From: SCQX01 sp035720945
GTDB taxonomy: Bacteria; Pseudomonadota; Gammaproteobacteria; Burkholderiales; Burkholderiaceae_B
Assembly (NCBI GenBank): GCA_035720945.1
Contig: DASTNK010000077.1
Location: 1-53,122 of the forward strand
DNA: 53,122 nt
Direction of reading: 5' to 3'
Part shown: positions 49,397 to 53,122 of the stretch, piece after piece
How the letters are laid out: each line of letters begins with the position of its first letter
Position numbering within the stretch: the stretch's first letter is position 1
Notes under the pieces: generated by a model
The model's database searches: none
What the model was told of the DNA's origin: nothing
What the model saw: only the letters and a program-made list of their open reading frames with translations
Translations under genes and position numbers: made by a program

Positions 49397-50713
49397 TCAA
49401 GCGGCCTGTGGGCGCACCGCGCGCGAGGATGACGTGGCCGGCAGCAACAGTACCCCCACGAGGCCTATCGCGACGCTTACCATCACATAGTAGATGGGCG
49501 CCATGTTGCTGCCCGTGGCCTTCACCAGCCAGGTATTGAATAGTGGCGCCAACCCGCCAAACACCAGTACCCCGACGTTATACGTGATTGATGCACCAGT
49601 GGAACGAACACCCACCGGAAAAACCTCGGTCAAGGTAATGGGCGTCGGCCCCCAGAAGAAACTCATGAAGAACGAGATCATCACCTGGGCAAGCAACAGG
49701 GATTCAAAGGATGGCGACTGCACGAAGTGACGAAAAAGAAAGTACCCCGCTATCCCATAGGCAATGATGCCGGGCAGGAAGACCGCCTTGCGGCCAAATC
49801 GATCCGACAGGTATCCAGCCAGAGGGCAGCACACCAGCAATACCGCAGTACCCACGAAAGTCGCCAGATTCACGTCTGCGATAGGCATGCCCAATTGCCT
49901 CTTCGCGAATATGGGCATGAAGAAAACGAAAACATACGCGGAGACGGTGCCCACCACGCAAATGCACAGCGTGGCCAGCATCTCGCGCGGGTGGTCTCTG
50001 AAAAGATTGGCGAGCGAGGCACGAATGCTTTCGCGCGCAGCCTGCGGCCGGTTGCGCACATAGGCAAGGAATTCCGGCGATTCGTCGAGATGGGCGCGTA
50101 TAACCCAACCCACTGGACCGACCAGAATGCCAAACAGAAACGGAATGCGCCAACCCCAGGCATCCAGGGCTTGGGGCGTCAGATGCGCAGTCAACAAATA
50201 GGCCGACAGCGCGCCACAGGAGAACGCCAACGCCTGAGAGCACATCTGGAAACTACCATAGAAGCCTCGGCGATGCGCAGGCGCGAATTCAATCAGCATG
50301 GTGGTGGCCCCGCTGAACTCGCCTCCAGTGGAAAACCCCTGAATCAGGCGGGCCAGCACCATCAGCAGCGGCGCCGCCACGCCAATGGCCTGATAGGTGG
50401 GCAAGACACCCATCATTCCCGTGCCCACAGCCATCAGGACTATCGTCAGTGACAAGGCCTTTTTTCGTCCAACCCGATCGCCATACAGACCCAGCAACAC
50501 ACCGCCCAAAGGCCTCATGGCAAAGCCTACTCCGAACGTCGCAAGCGTCAGCAGCAATGACGCAAAGTCGCTATGGGCAGGAAAATACAGACGAGAAATA
50601 ACGACGGCGAACAATCCGAAAATGGCGAAATCGAACCATTCCAGCGCATTGCCTATCACCGACGCCACAACCACGCGCCGCATCATACGCGGCGAAACTT
50701 TTGTGTCACTCAT
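49397..50713 (-). CDS. MHS-family MFS transporter
   Basis: This 438-residue protein of about twelve helices belongs to the metabolite:H+ symporter branch of the major facilitator superfamily (ProP, citrate, shikimate type). The start ASVIGNALEWFDFAIFGLFAVVI and FGVGFAMRPLGGVLLGLYGDRVGRKKAL are signature stretches, followed by RLIQGFSTGGEFSGA. A strong GGAGGAG site precedes the ATG. It lies 21 bp after the M20 amidohydrolase gene in the same orientation and probably imports that enzyme's substrate. The substrate is unknown. Confidence 0.88.
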   Translation of the reverse strand: MSDTKVSPRMMRRVVVASVIGNALEWFDFAIFGLFAVVISRLYFPAHSDFASLLLTLATFGVGFAMRPLGGVLLGLYGDRVGRKKALSLTIVLMAVGTGMMGVLPTYQAIGVAAPLLMVLARLIQGFSTGGEFSGATTMLIEFAPAHRRGFYGSFQMCSQALAFSCGALSAYLLTAHLTPQALDAWGWRIPFLFGILVGPVGWVIRAHLDESPEFLAYVRNRPQAARESIRASLANLFRDHPREMLATLCICVVGTVSAYVFVFFMPIFAKRQLGMPIADVNLATFVGTAVLLVCCPLAGYLSDRFGRKAVFLPGIIAYGIAGYFLFRHFVQSPSFESLLLAQVMISFFMSFFWGPTPITLTEVFPVGVRSTGASITYNVGVLVFGGLAPLFNTWLVKATGSNMAPIYYVMVSVAIGLVGVLLLPATSSSRAVRPQAA

Positions 50714-50734
50714 AGTCTCCTCCTCGATTTACGC

Positions 50735-51889
50735 TCAGGCCAGACGCTGGCGAACGATTTCCATAAACACTTCCGCCCCGGTGGACAAGCTGCCGTCGTC
50801 AAAATCGAATTCTGGGTGATGACAGGTGCGGCCGTTGTGCCCCAGAAAAAAATAAGAACCAGGGCGCTGTTCCAGCATGAAGGCAAAATCCTCCGACGCC
50901 ATCAACGGCGCGGCTTCTACCACGTTATCGGCGCCCACGACTCGAATCGCCGCCTGACGCACGATCTCTGTTTCCGACTCGGTGTTGATCGTCGGGGGTG
51001 AGGACAACAGATGCTCGAACCGGACTTCACAACCGTACGTTGCCGCCACGCCGTCGCAAACCTCGCGCAGGCGATCCAACACCACCTGCTGGGCTTGCCG
51101 GGACAACGTTCGCACGGTGCCTTCAAGTTGTGCGGTATCGGCAATCACGTTGATCGCAGAGCCTGCATGAAACTGGCATATGCTCAAGACCGCCGTATCC
51201 AGCGGATCGACATTGCGACTCACCACACTTTGCAGTGTCTGAACCAATGACGACCCAACCAATAGCGGATCCACCGACTTGTGCGGCATGGCGGCATGAC
51301 TGCCCACACCACGGATATGAATACGGAACAGGTCACATGCCGACAAAATGGCCCCACAACGCACCCCCACCTTGCCAGCCGGGATGCAATTGTTGTTATG
51401 CAGGGCGTAGATTTCATCACAAGGATAGCGGTCGAACAAACCAAGACGTATCAGCTCCGAGCCTCCACGCAGCGTTTCTTCGGCGGGTTGAAAAATAAAG
51501 TGAACCGTTCCACGGAAATCGTCGTGCGCGGCGAGATGGCGGGCCACCCCCAGAAGAATGGCTGTATGACCGTCATGACCACAACCATGGAATACATTGT
51601 CATGAACCGACCGGTATTCAAGGTCGGTTTTCTCTTGCATGGGTAACGCATCCATGTCGGCACGCAGCCCCAAACAGCGTCCCGGGCCACGCTTGCCACG
51701 CAACGTACCCACCACGGCGGTCGTACCACCGAATCCCGCCTCGACCTCGATCCCCCAAGAACCCAACAACCCAGCAACTTTGTCCGCCGTGCGATGTTCT
51801 TTGAAACCCAATTCGGGATGCTGATGTATGTCACGACGCCATCCCCGCATCTCATCGGATAGCCGGGAGATTTCTGTTTCAACCAACAT
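50735..51889 (-). CDS. M20 family amidohydrolase (hippurate hydrolase/IAA-amino acid hydrolase type)
   Basis: This 384-residue M20D metallohydrolase cleaves N-acylated amino acids or similar amides. WRRDIHQHPELGF, LRADMDALPM, HGCGHDGHTA and FQPAEE are the conserved family blocks and supply the metal ligands. HAAMPHKSVDPLL lies in the dimerisation lid. An AGGAG site precedes the ATG. It is cotranscribed with the MHS transporter gene and divergent from marR, with a MarR-type operator between. The combination suggests uptake and hydrolysis of one acyl-amino-acid-like compound. Confidence 0.88.
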   Translation of the reverse strand: MLVETEISRLSDEMRGWRRDIHQHPELGFKEHRTADKVAGLLGSWGIEVEAGFGGTTAVVGTLRGKRGPGRCLGLRADMDALPMQEKTDLEYRSVHDNVFHGCGHDGHTAILLGVARHLAAHDDFRGTVHFIFQPAEETLRGGSELIRLGLFDRYPCDEIYALHNNNCIPAGKVGVRCGAILSACDLFRIHIRGVGSHAAMPHKSVDPLLVGSSLVQTLQSVVSRNVDPLDTAVLSICQFHAGSAINVIADTAQLEGTVRTLSRQAQQVVLDRLREVCDGVAATYGCEVRFEHLLSSPPTINTESETEIVRQAAIRVVGADNVVEAAPLMASEDFAFMLEQRPGSYFFLGHNGRTCHHPEFDFDDGSLSTGAEVFMEIVRQRLA

Positions 51890-51977
51890 TGATGTGCTCC
51901 TGTTCGGTGCCAGACGCAGCTTGACGGTATTTATCCAGGTGTCGGCACAGTTTATTAGAATTTTTGTAGATTACTTC

Positions 51978-52000
51978 ATTAGTTGAATTTTTCAACTAAT
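51978..52000. promoter_or_regulatory. MarR-type operator palindrome
   Basis: ATTAGTTGAA (51978-51987) and TTCAACTAAT (51991-52000) form a perfect inverted repeat with a 3-nt spacer. It lies in the AT-rich divergent region between the M20 gene and marR, the typical place for a MarR site that represses both directions. Confidence 0.7.
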
Positions 52001-52173
52001 TGCGGATAATGGATTTCCCTAACCCAAGAATCGCCCACCATCAGCGATGGTGACTCACCCCCCTCACCGGAATCGCGTTGAAGATCAGTACAAAATGTCC
52101 TGAATCGACCGGGAAAACGCCGTCAGGCACCCCTTCAGCTAGAATGCATGTTGCAAATACAAGTCACGGGGCC

Positions 52174-52713
52174 ATGGGCAAGACCAATACTGAAAGCGGC
52201 TCGCACGACCCGGGTTTCACCAGCTACCTGACGTTCAAACTCGATCTGGTGAAATCCGCCATGCTGCATCGAGCCAATCAGGTTTACCGACGCGAACTGG
52301 GGCTGGATGTGCGTTCATTGCGTCTGCTGCGGGCCATCTGCGACACGCCGGGCATAACCGCCACGCGGCTGCGTGAGATCACGCTAGTGGAAAAAACCTT
52401 GCTATCCAAGGATCTGACTCAGCTTGTGAGTCTTAAACTGGTCCGCCGCTCCATCCACCCTGATGACGCCCGCCACCACCAGCTCTGGGCGACCGCCGGT
52501 GGGAAGCGCATACGCGCGGCCAGTGACGATCTTGGTCACGCCATGGAAAACGTCATGCTGTCCATGCTGTCATCCGAAGAACACGCAACCCTGAATGAAC
52601 TGCTGGGGAAACTGAGCCGAGAATTTCTCGCGGAAACCGGGGATGTGGACGATCTGATAGGCGTGTTGAACACACATAGGGCGAAAGCCAGCCAACGACA
52701 AAGCAAAGACTGA
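52174..52713 (+). CDS. MarR-family transcriptional regulator
   Basis: This is a winged-helix regulator of about 179 residues from the chosen ATG. The core includes YLTFKLDLVKSAMLHRANQVYRREL, the recognition region TATRLREITLVEKTLLSKDLTQLVSLKLV, and the wing RSIHPDDARHHQLWATAGG, all family features. Three starts are possible: TTG 52078, ATG 52144 and ATG 52174. The last leaves a short tail before the conserved core, but the ribosome site is weak for all three. It probably binds the palindrome at 51978-52000 and controls the M20/MHS pair. The ligand is unknown. Confidence 0.83.
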   Translation: MGKTNTESGSHDPGFTSYLTFKLDLVKSAMLHRANQVYRRELGLDVRSLRLLRAICDTPGITATRLREITLVEKTLLSKDLTQLVSLKLVRRSIHPDDARHHQLWATAGGKRIRAASDDLGHAMENVMLSMLSSEEHATLNELLGKLSREFLAETGDVDDLIGVLNTHRAKASQRQSKD

Positions 52714-52721
52714 AACGCAGC

Positions 52722-52744
52722 GGCCCGTGTTTTGCGCACGGGCC
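52722..52744. terminator. Hairpin between convergent marR and rsmA
   Basis: GGCCCGTG (52722-52729) pairs perfectly with CACGGGCC (52737-52744) around a 7-nt loop. There is no clear U-tract on either strand, so it is a weak bidirectional terminator candidate. Confidence 0.4.
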
Positions 52745-52759
52745 CCACACCGCATTTCG

Positions 52760-53122
52760 CTATATCGCGCCAGCCTCGGTCAACCGTTCAGCCATGCGGG
52801 CGAACTGCGCCACCGACAATTCCTCGGCACGGGCGGTGGCCGGAATGCCCAGGCCGTCCCAATCCATCAAGCCCGCCCAATCCCCCAGCGCGCGCCGCAG
52901 CATCTTGCGCCGCTGCGAAAACGCGCGCGCCACCACAGCCGCGAATGCCACCTCGTGTTGCGGGGCGACAACCGATGCCGGCAACGGCACCATGCGCACC
53001 ACGGCCGACACGACCCGTGGCGGCGGATCGAACGACTCGGGCGCCACGTCGAACAGCTTCTCCATGGCATAACGCGCCTGGAGCATGACCGACAGCCGGC
53101 CGTAATCCGACGTGGCGGGCTG
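52760..53122 (-). CDS. rsmA: 16S rRNA (adenine(1518)-N6/adenine(1519)-N6)-dimethyltransferase, C-terminal part
   Basis: This is the 3' part of rsmA (ksgA); the 5' end lies beyond the window. About 120 residues are present, reading QPATSDYGRLSVMLQARYAM at the window edge and continuing in frame to the stop. The segment covers the end of the methyltransferase domain (ESFDPPPRVVSAVVRM) and the small helical C-terminal domain (FSQRRKMLRRALGDW). The enzyme dimethylates two adenines in 16S rRNA helix 45. A start at 53086 would be false. Confidence 0.92.
   Translation of the reverse strand, partial: QPATSDYGRLSVMLQARYAMEKLFDVAPESFDPPPRVVSAVVRMVPLPASVVAPQHEVAFAAVVARAFSQRRKMLRRALGDWAGLMDWDGLGIPATARAEELSVAQFARMAERLTEAGAI

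Overview
This looks like chromosomal DNA from a high-GC betaproteobacterium of the order Burkholderiales, most likely family Alcaligenaceae (Bordetella/Achromobacter/Pusillimonas type). That rests on gene content and order (mutL-miaA / purM / hda-HAD-pcnB-folK, and glyQ-glyS-gmhB-plsC-ygjP-gloA) and on GC-rich codon use; no rRNA or tRNA gene is present to fix the taxon.

Region 1 (about 350-10253) is a complete taurine dissimilation locus. TauABC imports taurine, the MocR-type activator TauR controls the locus, TauXY deaminates taurine to sulfoacetaldehyde, Xsc releases sulfite and forms acetyl phosphate, and Pta makes acetyl-CoA. Direct repeats of a CTGG-type half site, with the same 23-bp spacing and the same position relative to a -35 element, lie upstream of tauA and of tauXY and are probably TauR operators. 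No sulfite exporter or sulfite dehydrogenase is in the window.

Region 2 (10227-13829) holds a CobS/CobT-type AAA+/VWA pair without any visible CobN, and an IclR regulator with two palindromes upstream. Region 3 (14012-19635) carries thiO-thiS-thiG, an AEC carrier, tsaE-amiC and a DedA gene. Region 4 (19909-27194) is a housekeeping block: mutL, miaA, purM, hda, a HAD phosphatase, pcnB and folK, many joined by 4-bp ATGA overlaps.

Region 5 (27191-39530) is accessory catabolism. A class III CoA-transferase, an acyl-CoA dehydrogenase, a LysR regulator, an MmgE/PrpD protein, a CitE-type lyase and a MaoC-type hydratase recreate the gene set of the Pseudomonas itaconate (ict-ich-ccl) locus. Added to it are a class I fumarase that may act as mesaconase, an enoyl-CoA hydratase, and a branched-chain-amino-acid type periplasmic binding protein. 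The likely job is conversion of C5 branched dicarboxylates to pyruvate and acetyl-CoA.

Region 6 (39737-45370) is glyQS-gmhB-plsC-ygjP-gloA. Region 7 (45724-53122) has a FadE-type acyl-CoA dehydrogenase, a fused SpmA/SpmB-like membrane protein, an M20 amidohydrolase with an MHS-family transporter under a divergent MarR regulator with a perfect operator palindrome, and the 3' part of rsmA/ksgA.

The most unusual non-genic signal is a composite element of about 265 bp present twice (34997-35262 and 45406-45668, opposite orientations). It has 19-bp tandem units leading into a roughly 208-bp imperfect palindrome with GCTGTCTATC ends. The central hairpin differs between the copies by five compensated base pairs. 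Both copies sit exactly between convergent genes.
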